64,000 nt of DNA from Peronospora farinosa (lineage: Eukaryota; Oomycota; Peronosporomycetes; Peronosporales; Peronosporaceae): the NCBI GenBank assembly GCA_947646735.1, contig CANTFK010000990.1, positions 372,001-436,000 on the forward strand. Reading direction: 5' to 3'. A model generated the notes under the pieces. That model did no database searches and had not been told where the DNA came from. It saw only the letters and a program-made list of their open reading frames with translations. Position 1 is the stretch's first letter. Each line of letters starts with the position of its first letter. A program made the position numbers and the translations under genes. Of the stretch, positions 52,188-64,000 are shown piece by piece.

Positions 52188-55100
52188 TTAAATGACACAC
52201 TTCAAGCACCCGTCCTCTGTACCAAGCAGGACAAGTTGACGCAAAGGTAAAATTGCTACGCCATGGGCGACAGTTCGGCTCTTATTGCTTTTAGCAGCAC
52301 CATTTGACTCCATGAGCTGCCACGATTCCATACGCACATTCACAGGAGGCTGCACAGACCCAATCGCTCGAGGTTCCGTCAGGAGTTGGACGCAGTGCAT
52401 TCGAGCACCATTGACAATGTAGAGAACATTTGTGTCCATTGTCGAGTGGACCGAAATTTGTGCAGCGGAAATACCTTCGGGTATTCCTGTAATCGTCATC
52501 CGGAGTTGTGGAGAGTTGTGCCTTTGCAGCATCACGCGCCACACACGTGCCTCCTTGTCGGCGCCCACGACGAGCAACTGCGACGATGAGATTTGCATCA
52601 AGTACACGATACGCGTAGTAGCCTCCAGTGCCTGCCAATTCGCTGCCTGACGACCTGTTCGTGAGTCCAATAGTACCACTCGGCCACTTGTGGTTCCAAG
52701 AGCAACATAACCCGTGCTATCCATGAACGCGGCCACCACTGACAAGCGTAGACCCGATGCAGTGGAGCTAGAACCGATACCAGTGGCGTCTGCGAACCAC
52801 TCGGCAACAACGCGTGGACCGGTGCGGGCATCTACACACACTACACGTCGCGTAGTAGCCACAGCTACATCGACAGCAGAGATACCAGTAGTCATTGAAA
52901 CAACAGGCTCATGAGTCGCGACAAATGGCAGTCGCATTCGAATTTGACTAGTTTGGAGGTCCCACAGCATCATGCATGAAGCCGAAGCTGCTGCTGCCAT
53001 TCCGTCCGCTTCGCCTGCCTCAGTCATTGCATGTCTAACCTGGGGCCCAGTTCGACCAGTGCGTGCAACTGCCAGGATTGGGCGATTGTCGGACACTCCG
53101 GTCAGTGTGGCTGCTGGAGTCTGAACAGGGTGACCTGCTAATCGCCACACCCGACAGGATCCATGTCGGCTTCCCGTCAAGACCAATTCTTCATTCGCAT
53201 CCACACTTACACATCGTACCGAACTGGAATGGGCTTTGATGGACTGACGAATCTCACCATTGAAAACCCACGAGCTTCCTAAAATTCCTCCATTTCCCCC
53301 ACCGCCTTCATAGCCACCAACTGGTGCATGGAGCATTCCTTCTTCGCGTCTAGCTTCAAATGGTTGGCGAATACGAGGTCGAAGCCAAACGGCGTCGGCG
53401 CTAGCGCGTTCAGGGGCCATAGCGACTTTTACGATTTTGCGTTGGCGGCGAGATTCCTGCAAGAGCAGTAACTCCTTACTCAGGGCAGTCTCCCATTGAG
53501 CAGCTTCCTTGTCAGCACCTACTAGCACCGTGGAGGGCACGCGAAGAAAGCTGGTCGCGCGAACCGAATACAGTCGAAGTGCATGGTATGCGAAGCGCAA
53601 TAACTCGGGTGGATATGACATTGGATCGTCTGAGTTTGAAGTCAATGTCATAGACGCGTCGTCACCATCTCCACTGTCGTCATCTGCATCGTCATCTTCC
53701 TCATCACCAGCATCTTCTTCTTCTGCTGCCATTTGCATTCGTTGACGTATGTGAGTTTGGGACTGTGCTAGTCGGCTATCAAGGGCACTCATGTTCCGCT
53801 GGTCATTATTAAGCACCCGACTATGGAGTTCGCTAGTCCCGTTTAGATCAGTGCCAGCAGTGCTGCTCAGGGGTAGCAACAGGAGCTGAAGAACTGAACT
53901 GCCTGCAACGATAGGAAAATGTCGGTTGAAAAGCTCCTTACCCAAAAGGGTACGAAGCGGCACACACAGCTCGCTCACCAACTCGCTGGCTAGGTCCCAC
54001 TGAAAATTGGACACTTCTAGCTCCGTATACACATCACTGCATCGCTTGAGGAAGCGGTTGATACCATTAACAACAGACACATCCGCCACTGTAGCTTCTG
54101 CACCGAGCTTTTGACACACAGCTACGATCGTGCGAGATAGACCCACCACTGTGAATGCACGTAAATTGCGGTGATCAGCATCTTTCATGAAGTTTAGACT
54201 GCGTAGCACTTTCGTTTTTGTCGAATTTGCAGCAGTCTGGCTTGCTCGCATCGATGTTGTTGGCTGGCTTCCCGCAGTTGCGGCTGCAATCACCGCCGTC
54301 GCTATACGAGGGTGTAGGAAGGGTGGAGATGCTTGTCCCAAAAGCTCCATAAGGTTACCACGTGTACGTCCAGACAATATATCGTGCAGATTCGTTGGAT
54401 CATTTAGCGTACGAACCACATGCCTCAGAATGCGCAGTAATACATAGATTTCGCGCCCAAGTTCTTCCTGCAGATAAAATGGGTTCAGTAAGTGCATGCC
54501 TCAGCAAGTATGGTCGAGAGCGAATAAATGAACGTACCGGAATACCCTCAATGCGCACGGAACCAATCTGTTCGGAGAGAGATACAAGTCGCGGCAGCAC
54601 ATCAAAAAGCCGAGGTAGCAGCATATTGGCCACAGGGAACTCGCCCAGCTCACGACATACTTGCAACACAGCGTCCGCTACGTGATGTGATTCATAAAGC
54701 TTGGTCTTGGATAGGAAGGTAATATGGAACTCTGCACTTCCCACCGAGTCACTATCCTCCATGACATTTGGTGTCAAAGTCGGCTTTTTGTCGGTGCATC
54801 GGAGTGTCTTGGAGTCTGCGAGGTGTGTCCAGCGACTCTTAACGCGGCCAAGCTGGGCCAGTAGCAGTGGTAACACGTACTTAGCTGTAAGCGATGGGCC
54901 TAACATCGACGACGACGACAACTCACCGAAGGTCACTGCAATAAGTGCTGCTGACTCAGCAGCGAATGGAGATGGCGAATGTAAGGACAGCGACTCCAGC
55001 GACGACCTTACCTTCGTATCGGAATTTGCGGCTGCAGGTGGCATAAGCCACTCCAGTATCACAGGGACAAAGCTATCGAGAACCACAGCCGCTCCAAATG

Positions 55101-58100
55101 CACGCAAAAGGGAGCACAACACGCTTGGTGCTCCGAGGCAACATCTTAGAAGTGGCGAGCGCCCCAACTCGCTGCTCTCGTAAACGCGTAACACATCAGG
55201 TAGTAACTCAATGCGAGACCGTTCACATCCAAGCTGCTGCGCCATTTTGGGGAGAAGAAAAACAACAGCAGCAGCCACATGTTTGGCACGAGTGGTCTCA
55301 GTGTGTGACCTTGCTCGGAAAAAGCGCATAAGCTCTGGCATTGCTACACGAAATAGAAGCTCCGATAAACCTGACAGTGATGATAACAGTTCTCTTGCAA
55401 TAGTAAATCTGGAATGCCAATCGTGCTCCGGGGCGCTGTGTAGCTTTGCAAGAAAGTTATAGACGACTATCATCTTTTTCGGGTACAACGCAGATGGAGC
55501 CACATGAAACGCATCCAGCGGAACGGTCGATAGTACACAAATCTCGTCCTCCGTAGCACGGAACGAGTTAGTTGTTGCACCTCGATATTCCAATCCGTCG
55601 ATCTTACTGGCAAGAAGTAGTCGCTTGCGTGGATCTGGATGTAGCATATCCAACACGCTTTGCTTCAAATTAAGCGGTAAATCTGCAAGTTGTTCCGATA
55701 GGCCGTGGTTCCATGGAAGTTGCTGCTGAGCGGGCTTTAAGCTGCCTTCGGTAGCCAATATACTCGAAATCCATCCATCCCCATCCGTGATTTTCTTAGA
55801 CACTTCATGCTTCTGTTGTCGTGAATATGCAGAAAGGTATTCTTTCAGAGAACGCCGCGAGAACACAGGTTTGTGCGTATACAGCTCAGCAGCGATACAG
55901 CCCATGGAAAATCTATCAGCAGCTTGTGCACGCTCAAACGGGGTCAACCCTTGCGCTGTAGATCTCATGAGTTCATCAGGGATGCGATATACCGGATCAA
56001 CCATCTCATCCGCAACTACTTGAAACTCATCAAGCCCTAGAGCTTCTGTTTCTAGCACAGGGGGCGCATGGTCTTCAATGTCAACTTCCTGTTTCGTCTC
56101 AGCCCCTAGAAGAACAATCGGCAATCCAAGCTGTAGCAACTTCAGGTCCACATCATCAAGTGGCCCAGAAGCGTCTACACCGGGAATGGTATCGTTGGCA
56201 GCGTCTAATTCCGAGAGCTGCATGTCACCTACCACTCCACCAACAGCTAACATTAGATCGTGACCTGCACTAGCACTCCGATGGTGACCATGTCCGTGCC
56301 CATGACCCCCGCCGACGATGGTTGTCGCAGCTGTGCTATCATCCTCAGGTTGACGCAGTTGCTGCCACAGGTCGCGTAACAAATGTGAGCCAGTGGTCGG
56401 GCTACCACCTAGAGATGAATGGCGGATGTGATGCGAGGACGCCATGCCTTCTCCTCGCTCTCCGACTGACCCACTAAACCCTCCACTGACGTTACCTACA
56501 CCGTGCGGTGCGACAACAGTTAGTACGCGCAGATGGTCCGCTGGCCCGCCACTTGCTGTGGAGCTTCGGCCATTTGCATTGCTAGAGGAGGTACTGAATG
56601 GCCCCATCGAGTTCGGCGGACTAGCCGACATTTCTGAGGCAATCGAAAACCCGCCGTTAGAAGCTTTGGTGATGCTGTTATTGTTGTTGCTAGGGTTGGA
56701 TGAGTCGGAATAGAAAAGATTCCCCAGCCTGGACGCACCCAGCCCGCCCGATCCTGATCCGGATGAGGGTGCTGGGGGCGAGACAGCATCACGCCCGCCA
56801 CCAGACAGGAACACTGGAGGCGATTTTGGTGGCTCTGTTGCATTCGCATGCGATCGAGTTCGAGGCTTGTTGCCTCGTCGGCGTTGCTTTAGATTTCGCA
56901 TAATGACTTGGCTACGAGTAGCTTCATTCGGAGATGCCGCTGTCGATGGATTTGTGCCGCCAACTCCACTAAAGCCGGTAGCAGCATCCCCAGTATTCTG
57001 GCCATATAGAAGACCAAACTGCGAGACTTCGACCTCTTGCATACCCGCTCTTGATCCACCTCCTAGAGCACTCAGCCCACCTGAACTGGCACTTCCGTTC
57101 AAAGCTAATGGAGGCAGGGGTAGGCCATCGTTTTGGGCGTCCGTTACAACTTGCACCGCTCTCGTAAGCATGGCATTAACCTCCTTGGTGCTATTCGGAG
57201 GCCGCAGCGCAGCTCGAGGAATTTCTGCTTCCGTCTCGATAGAGCAGGTTGTCGATCGGTCCATCGGTTTATGTGGATTAGATGGTCGATGGTGACAAAC
57301 CCGTCTAGGATGTGGAACAGTGAAAAGCTGCACGAAGCCAGGGCTTTTATCAGCAGCGTGAACTACGAGCGGGACATTTTTCTCAGTTATTGCACTATCG
57401 CCACTCAGCGCAGCGCCAAAATTCAAGTCAATCCACTTGTGCAGTTGTGTCGACACCTCGTCACTTTCTAGCATCGCGCGGTGGAATCGTACAAACTCTG
57501 AAGCAGCGTCTTGAGTGCCTTCAGTATCACCCCACACCGGAAACAGCAAATCATCCATGTCAGAACCATGAAGTGACTTGAACACGGTCGGGTCAGTGTA
57601 AAACTCCGGAATGCACTCATCAGGTGTCCAATCAAACATGCGCGTCATCGTGGATGGATACTCGCGTGCTTGAAAATCACCCCGAACTACGCGCCGAAGC
57701 AACGCCATTGGCGTCCGTCTTGCCAAATAGATGTAGTACGTGATCTCCGATAGACTCTCCGTGATATGATGGGGTACAACACTGCTTGCAAACGTGCGAT
57801 CGAGTTGGGCATCGCCCTTGTTCAAACGGAATTTGCTTTTGCTCAGATCTCGCCAGCCATCATGTGGACCTGCCGTAAAGTCCGTGACCCATGGTAGAAA
57901 CGGATGGAACACGCCGTCCTCCATGCGACGCCCAGCTGCCGTATTGAGAACCATAAGATACTCAAAATTGCTGAGATCACCGATACACCATCGCTCTGTA
58001 ATTGATCTTGACGAACATGAATCAACATCACGAGACACTGGTATACTAACATTAAGTCGTATAGTTTCATCTCCACCCTCCGATTCTCCACCCACGTTGG

Positions 58101-59080
58101 AACAAGCATCGAGTACACGGGGCAATGCAGCAAGATGGAGCCACAGTGTATCGGTTAGATACAAATCTTGGGGAGAAAAGCCGTTACAGGCCAATCCTCG
58201 TGCATGTAAAAACTCGAGTACCTGGTTGAGCTGAAACAGTACGAGCCGTTTCTTTAAATCTCCAAGTGCATCCTGTTCTTTGTAACGTTGTAATTCCGAA
58301 TTTGCATCCCCATCATCTGCATTACTTCCCAGTACGGATTGATTATACTTGAATACATCTTGAAGTGACTGTGCATCGTAATCAAATACGGCAAAAGTGC
58401 ATGTTGAAGTTGCAGGTGATGTCGACGAACAACCCTTTTCTTTCTCGTCTATGTACACTCCCCGGAGTGTGGACAGGTGGGCGTTACAAGATGTCGCCTG
58501 CATTTCAAATAAATTTCGTGTAGCTTTAACACCATCTTCACGCGTATACAACGGGATATTAGTATACAAACTCTTGAGTACTGTTTTTGTCGATACCTTG
58601 CATCAAATTGATTACGCCAATTATAACCACAATCATAACCATAACCACAATCCCATATGTCAGCACTTATTGCTTTATTAATAATAATAATCAAATAAGA
58701 ATAAAAACAATTATTATGTAGTCAATACATCGACGCACCTGTTGCAGCTCACAGACCTCGCTCTGCTTTAATTCTTGCGAGCTTCTGCTCATTAACGTCT
58801 GTTTTATATCCACCATCCCACCAAATGCTACTTCCTCTACTAAAAGCGTTTCTAAATCGCCTGATCGATTATTTTTTTCTTGTTTTGGGGCTTTGGCTCT
58901 TATTTTAGGCATTATGTTAGGCATCAACGGCGGTAGTTCGCGCACAAGCCACTCAGCCAATCGTGTGGCATCGTTCGGATGCGCAACGAGACAACGAGCT
59001 ACCGATGGATCAGAGGATGCAAAAGAGAAGGACCAGCCTAAAGTCCCCCGTAGCGTCTCACGCACGTCATCCCGTGCCAT
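52188..59080 (-). CDS. WDR81-like kinase-like/BEACH/WD-repeat protein (three exons)
   Basis: The proposed model joins 58739-59080, 54538-58596 and 52188-54467, about 2,226 residues. Intron 1 (142 bp) is GTGCGT...TGCAAG, intron 2 (70 bp) is GTACGT...CTGCAG; both are phase 0. Exon 1 supplies [20 protein letters not shown]; without it exon 2 has no ATG. Kinase-like sequence ([20 protein letters not shown], about 235-255) precedes a BEACH domain (about 310-520: [60 protein letters not shown]). A Ser/Gly/His-rich linker, a second kinase-like piece ([20 protein letters not shown]) and an alpha-helical region follow. The last 370 or so residues hold WD repeats ([40 protein letters not shown]). WDR81 shares this kinase-like/BEACH/WD plan and acts in endosomal phosphoinositide control and autophagy; the role here is inferred. 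The exact intron 1 acceptor is uncertain (58596 or 58572). Confidence 0.8.
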
Positions 59081-60519
59081 CGTCACCGACGTAGCTATTG
59101 ATCTATTTGTCTAATAGATAATTGAACGAATCTGATTGGACAATTAAAATACTATTGATAAAAATGTATATGTAAAATATTGCAATATTTATGTGACGTG
59201 TGTCGACCGATATTATCAGAGTTAAAGGCGCTTGATTCATATTCAGAGGTGAACTGGGCAATTTGCCTTGGGAAAAGCGCTTAAGCACTAAAGAAGCGAT
59301 AGTCTCTCAAAGCATTTGGATATTGTATCCTGTACTGTCCACTCTGTTGAGCTGTTTTGCATTTTTTTGATCAATTCTTTCTTTACCTCCTGGTAGTCAC
59401 AAGTGTTGTAGCCAGATTCTTCTTTATTAGAAGATCTTTCGACAGCTTCTGCTGTTCAGCTGATCTGGATGTTTCTTACTAAAGATTGCAACAATGTTAC
59501 ACGTACTGCAACTTGTTCTTGCTGTATGTATGGTGCGTGAATCTCAGACTTTCAAAAATGGCACGCGATTTTTAATATACCGCTCTTTCTGCTTTGGAAC
59601 GAGCAATGAAGAAGCATTTGGTAGATTGGAACATTATATAGAATTCTTAGGCTGCTTTTGGCTTCAAATGTAAAACGATGTGGCGTCGCCTGGCTGAGGA
59701 GGCACAGCAATTTTACGTTATTTTTCTGTAAAAATTAACGTCATAAACTTGATTTTCTCTGCTGTAGTAAACACCTCCCAAGGCAAAGCTGCATGCGTGT
59801 TTATGCAACCCCTTTCTACCGTTCCTGCTGCTACATTTTAGCTCCAAATAGCCAGAGCGTAACATCTAAAGCCTTAAATGGTCATAAATGCCTCATCGTA
59901 AATTGTTGTCGTCGAAGGACGATCATTCGTCTGCGAAAAATGCATGTGTCGGAAGAACACTCTTCGTTCTGCTTTGCTCGCTCTTTCTCTGTGTAAAATC
60001 ACTCCATTCCCAAGACTTGCAACGTAAAGAACGTTTGCAATGATTCAGAGTTTATTTTTTAACTACTTTGCCAATAAAAAACGAGAAAATAAAGTTTTCG
60101 TCAAGTCATTCATGGAGTCAGTGTATGATGGATGTACCAAATAACTGGCCTTCACATCCATTATTACAAGGTCCTCCTTTTCCGAATAAAATAAAAAGAC
60201 TCTTTTTTCTCGCATCGACTTCTCTTTTCTACCATCGACACGAGATCTCGTCGCGATTGGCTGAAGTAACATTAGCTACATTCACATTTTTACGAATTGT
60301 GTTTGTGTTCCATACTGAATATAAGTGCCTTAAGAAAAAAAACGTCCATCTAAAAATCTTGGTTCGTTATATTTTTTTTGTCAGCACCGGGCCAGGGACC
60401 ATTTGTGCTTTCTCAGTCTTTTACACTCTGTCCACTATATATTAATCGACATACAAAAGAGGTACTACCTAATCACTTTTTCATACAATTTCCAATACAA
60501 TTTTAGCCAAGGGGAAGAA
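59081..60519. other. Divergent intergenic region
   Basis: It lies between the WDR81-like gene (minus) and the kinase (plus). No gene is supported; open frames at 59793-59996 and 60068-60445 show no family motifs. It presumably contains both promoters, but I found no good initiator match. Confidence 0.5.
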
Positions 60520-62352
60520 ATGGCATCATTATTCAAGAACAAATACATGCCTTTAAGTGAGGCCAATGTCTCTCCTGAACGTGTTGCTACTTATGATGGT
60601 CAGTATATCACGCTATCTTCATGTCCAAGTACTTGTGCTTTTACTATGGGAAATTATCTTGGTGGAGGGATTGCTGGTGTTGTCTATGAAGCATTTGATC
60701 AACGATTTAAACGACCCGTTGCTGTCAAAATTCTTAATCCAGTGGGGTATAAACTTACAAGTCCTGGGACATTACGTCGTGCTGAGATTATTAAGAAAGG
60801 AGTTCCAGTACTTGGAAATGTACGTGGAATGACGCTGGATAATGTCTATTGGGTTCATTTACCAAGACGGAGAGAATTATTACCTTGTTATGTCACGGGA
60901 GGAGGTTCGACACCTCCGATTTTACGGGAATTGACATTGGAAATGTGTGTCAGTTTGTGGTTATTGGACCATCATGACGAAGAATTACAGGATCGAAGAA
61001 GACCTCGACGTACTGACAGAAGAACGAGTACCTTGTCCTGTGAAGATCCAGTTCAAGAACCTTCTCGAGCCGTAGCTGCAGCTTCCGCGACAAGTTCAGT
61101 AGCTGCAAATCAAAGTCAATTGGAACAAGTTCATGAACAAGAAGAACAAGAACAAAGACAAAGAGGTGATAATGAAGAAGAACTTGTGGTGAATGACGTG
61201 TCGTATGTGATTCCATCACTACCGGCTAAATACCGGGCTTTTCTTCAAGCGAGGAAGACCATTTATCGAGAAATTGCCCATATGCACAAATTAACGGGCA
61301 ATAGTGTAACTGGAGAAAGAATTGGCAGTGGGCATGAAAATGTACTACAATTGTACGATGTTCTGGAACTTGTTCAACCGTCTAAGTCGACAATCTTTTT
61401 AGTGCTAGAATTGGCATATGGAGGTGAATTATTCGATCGCATACGAGGAGACTCGGGAGTGGAAGAAGATGTCGCGAGGATCTATTTTAAGCAATTATTG
61501 GCAGGTGTGAGATATTGTCATCAGCTTGGAATTGTGCATCGAGATCTCAAGCCAGAAAATCTGCTATTGAGCGACTCGGATGTGCTCAAAATTGCAGATT
61601 TTGGCTTATCAGCACACTTTATTGCAGCTGTTAGCAGTGGAGCTAGTGCAGAAGACCATGATAATAATGGCGAGAGCGGGATCACAAATCTCATGGCACC
61701 GTCGCGCTTTCGACGACTAAATTCGATCGTTGGCTCTCCTCATTATGTGGCACCTGAGGTTTTGCAGAATGCGCGTTATGGATATGATGGACGTAAAGCA
61801 GATATGTGGAGTAGCGGTGTTATTCTGTACGGATTACTGGTAGGCACGCTACCTTTCGGACGGGACCTCGTCACGTGCTCACGGTATCTCAAGTTCACTG
61901 AGTGGCTGCGGTCCCTACCTGTTGATCCGCACACAGGTAAGTTGCTGCTCGATGTCAATGCATTCCATGCTGGAGGCAACACCAGTAACTCGAAGCAGCA
62001 GCTACCGGAGATGTCCACCGCCCACTCGAGCTACCACGCGACTTCGCCGATGCTGGGGCTTATGCTTAACAGTTCGAATATGCTTTGGAGCCAGAACCAA
62101 GCCACCGGATCATGCTCTCCGTCGGCGAGCGGCAATAGTCCGTTGTCACCTGATGCCAGTATGATGAAGTCAGGATCCGCTGGTGCTGGTGGCGTCCTGC
62201 CGCGTCGCTCCGTGGCATTCCCGACGTGGTTTTTCCCGTCCACATTATCACCATTGGCTGCATTCCTGCTAACATCGTTACTCCACCCTGATCCGAACAA
62301 ACGAATCTCGTGCGAGGAAGCTTGCAAATCAAGTTGGGTGCTCGAGGCGTAG
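60520..62352 (+). CDS. CAMK-like serine/threonine protein kinase
   Basis: 610 residues from ATG 60520 (MASLFKNKYMPLSEANVSPE). The frame is open for 39 more codons upstream, but that stretch is AT-rich, 5'-leader-like and ends in a TTTTAG that could be a splice acceptor. Glycine loop GNYLGGGIAGVVYEAF (about 44-59), Lys 70 in VAVKIL, catalytic VHRDLKPENLLL (H340, R341, D342), DFG Asp 360 in IADFGLSAHF and APE at 411 are all present, so it should be active. About 190 residues, charged and Gln-rich (EQVHEQEEQEQRQRGD), are inserted between the VAIK lysine and helix C (TIYREIAHMHKLTG). The C-lobe carries another Ser-rich insert before LLHPDPNKRISCEEACKSSW. LELAYGGELFDRI and the HRDLKPENLL motif favour the CAMK group. 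No EF hands. Confidence 0.9.
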   Translation: MASLFKNKYMPLSEANVSPERVATYDGQYITLSSCPSTCAFTMGNYLGGGIAGVVYEAFDQRFKRPVAVKILNPVGYKLTSPGTLRRAEIIKKGVPVLGNVRGMTLDNVYWVHLPRRRELLPCYVTGGGSTPPILRELTLEMCVSLWLLDHHDEELQDRRRPRRTDRRTSTLSCEDPVQEPSRAVAAASATSSVAANQSQLEQVHEQEEQEQRQRGDNEEELVVNDVSYVIPSLPAKYRAFLQARKTIYREIAHMHKLTGNSVTGERIGSGHENVLQLYDVLELVQPSKSTIFLVLELAYGGELFDRIRGDSGVEEDVARIYFKQLLAGVRYCHQLGIVHRDLKPENLLLSDSDVLKIADFGLSAHFIAAVSSGASAEDHDNNGESGITNLMAPSRFRRLNSIVGSPHYVAPEVLQNARYGYDGRKADMWSSGVILYGLLVGTLPFGRDLVTCSRYLKFTEWLRSLPVDPHTGKLLLDVNAFHAGGNTSNSKQQLPEMSTAHSSYHATSPMLGLMLNSSNMLWSQNQATGSCSPSASGNSPLSPDASMMKSGSAGAGGVLPRRSVAFPTWFFPSTLSPLAAFLLTSLLHPDPNKRISCEEACKSSWVLEA

Positions 62353-63620
62353 AGCCTTGTTCAAGACATTTGTATTTGCCTTAACAACAACATCAGTACT
62401 ATAGATGCGTATCTACTAAATAATATGTATTTGAATATCTTCTGCCGTGGAGCTGGCGTCATTCGTATCTCGGGCGAGACATGGCAATGGATTTGGCGGC
62501 ATTTGTGAAGACTGTGAAGAAATCAAGGCACCGACCAACGCTGAAACTTTTTGGCGCTGCAATTGTTGTTGTGACTATCTGCAATGATGATGTTGAACCT
62601 ACAGATAAAGCAACAGGAGAAAGTCTAGCTTGAATACCGAGAGATGCGCATGACAATCGAGTGTGTCAAACTGTCTTTATCCTGTAAATGCTTTCAGGTT
62701 TGAGTTGGCGCGTTCAATATGTCGTCGGCATTCATATATTGGAATTGTTTCACGTTTTGTCCAGATGCGTCGGGTCTTTCTTAACTGTATCGCCCGTCGT
62801 AAGTCATTAAGCGAAACCTGAGCGTATTGGCTGCACCGTTGCAAGCTGCCATGTGTTAACTGGTTTCCAAGCGCATGATACAAGTGCTAGTCGCTGTGCT
62901 TCCAGAAATCCACACCTCGGTGTTAGCGCTATGGTTCAGCAGTATGTCAACGGCTTTTTACTTTGGCACAAAGAGTCACACGACAGCAACAGAGTCATTT
63001 TTTCACGCGAATGCTTCGTGCCATGCCCATGCTCCATCATGTAGTTCGTCAGGAGCTCCAACAACAACACTCGATGGAGGAAGATTAGGTGCAATGCTGT
63101 CTGCTGCGATAGTTAACGAGATGATGTGGAACGAGTTGCGCAGACAATGTTTTCGAGCCGTTTGAACCTTGCAGCCGCTGCAAGATGAAGAATCACGATG
63201 GCTATAAAGTCCATGCCATACCAGAAGTCATTGGCAAAGGCAGGTGACTGTCAATCTTCCACTATTGATGCTACAAAGACATTTTCTTCGATGCTACGCG
63301 TGTGTCTCCGACACTTGGTTTGCACTTGGAGAGCGCGACTATTTTCTAGCGACAAGCTTAGCCGCTTCTTGGCCTAAAGGACCTCAATTAAATTGTTGAA
63401 TGATGATTGCAGCACGTCGAATGTCACGTTTCTTCTCCGTCTCCGATTTTCTTTGAAGGTCGAAAGCTTGAGGGTTTCGCGCATGCTTGTTCATTCTAGC
63501 TACCGTGACGAGATTTTCACATTTGAACGAGTTGACTCACTAACTCAACTTTATATTTCACATTAAGCATCTTCAGACCTCGTACAGGCATCGAACTCTG
63601 AGCGAACTTGGATATGGAAG
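62353..63620. other. Intergenic, no supportable gene
   Basis: Short open frames on both strands (62677-62883 minus, 62875-63165 plus) without recognised domains. It may contain a decayed gene, but nothing is assignable. Confidence 0.45.
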
Positions 63621-64000
63621 CTACAAGTCTTTGGCTATTGCTGTTGTTATCGTTCTGTGTCTGCCCGTCGAATGATAATCTTGCTCCCTTACTGCTTCTT
63701 TCACCAAAGCGCGGAGCTCCTTGAGATTCTTCAGACCACGACTCAACTGTTGCTGCATCTGATCGATTGAGTCGCGCATGACACGAAGGTCTTCGCTGTC
63801 GATGGTGACCTCATTAAACACTAGTCCATACTCATCCTCGTCCATTTCGAATGGAGGTTCTTTTCGAGCAAAGTATTTGCTCCTCCTTTGCTCGGCACCA
63901 CGGATCAGAAAGAACTGTGCATGAGGAATCAAGTACTCGACTCGGCGTCGCTGTTCTACCATGCGACGTTGGCATGATTTTCTCCGGCATGAACATCGGC
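63621..64000 (-). CDS. Partial coiled-coil protein, 3' end
   Basis: The C-terminal end of a minus-strand gene that runs off the window. From the edge it reads on through RKSCQRRMVEQRRRVEYLIP, basic and Arg-rich, then AQFFLIRGAEQRRSKYF, an acidic EMDEDEYGLVFNEVTIDSED, a coiled coil (LRVMRDSIDQMQQQLSRGLK, NLKELRALVKEAV) and a Thr/His-rich tail. The frame stays open to the window edge. The Met at 63962 may be internal. I do not recognise the family. Confidence 0.55.
   Translation of the reverse strand, partial: RCSCRRKSCQRRMVEQRRRVEYLIPHAQFFLIRGAEQRRSKYFARKEPPFEMDEDEYGLVFNEVTIDSEDLRVMRDSIDQMQQQLSRGLKNLKELRALVKEAVREQDYHSTGRHRTITTAIAKDL

Noticed and set aside
62459..63165. Possible genes between the kinase and the right-edge gene
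   Set aside because: Open frames on the two strands contradict each other and none has a recognisable domain or convincing start.

Overview
The window looks like nuclear DNA of a peronosporalean oomycete (Phytophthora or downy-mildew type). The evidence is: large, mostly intron-poor host genes with a few GT-AG introns of about 60-140 bp; an oomycete-type initiator element (GCTCATT-YY-N-CA-W-TTT class) in front of two genes; a small secreted protein with a degenerate RxLR-like region and a WY-like C-terminus; and copia and gypsy retrotransposons of oomycete character. I did not identify a species.

Layout. Positions 1-41,000 are a repeat island. They hold GC-rich minisatellites (125-540), retrotransposon scraps (1256-2201), an LTR-like element (2916-3398), a decayed FUSC/ALMT-like membrane-protein gene (5483-13100) split by a young copia element (6261-11537, target duplication CATCC), a candidate secreted effector (13506-13994, minus), and a CABIN1/Hir3-like histone-chaperone subunit (16028-22327, minus). 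Then come an old copia remnant carrying a solo gypsy LTR (23030-25440), a decayed gypsy gag and LTR remnants (25640-27328), and a second copia element (27489-40152) into which a chromodomain-type Ty3/gypsy element (30840-38259) has inserted. Positions 41,000-64,000 are gene-dense: a Tim17-family/complex I NDUFA11-like protein (three exons), a giant EF-hand module protein, a TMEM42-like membrane protein (two exons), a B12D/NDUFA4-like mitochondrial protein, a WDR81-like BEACH/WD protein (three exons), a CAMK-like protein kinase and a partial coiled-coil protein at the right edge.

The host genes do not form an operon or an obvious pathway. Two encode likely mitochondrial inner-membrane/respiratory proteins, one is chromatin-related, one is membrane-trafficking-related, one is calcium-binding and one is a kinase. 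The most interesting structure is in the copia family. In both copies the primer-binding site matches the anticodon arm of initiator tRNA-Met and contains the gag start codon. At the other end the polypurine tract is coding, and the stop codon is supplied by the first bases of the 3' LTR. Gag-pol therefore fills the whole LTR-to-LTR interval.

Gene models with introns are my own readings of splice sites and have not been tested against transcripts. Family assignments come from recognised motifs, not database searches.
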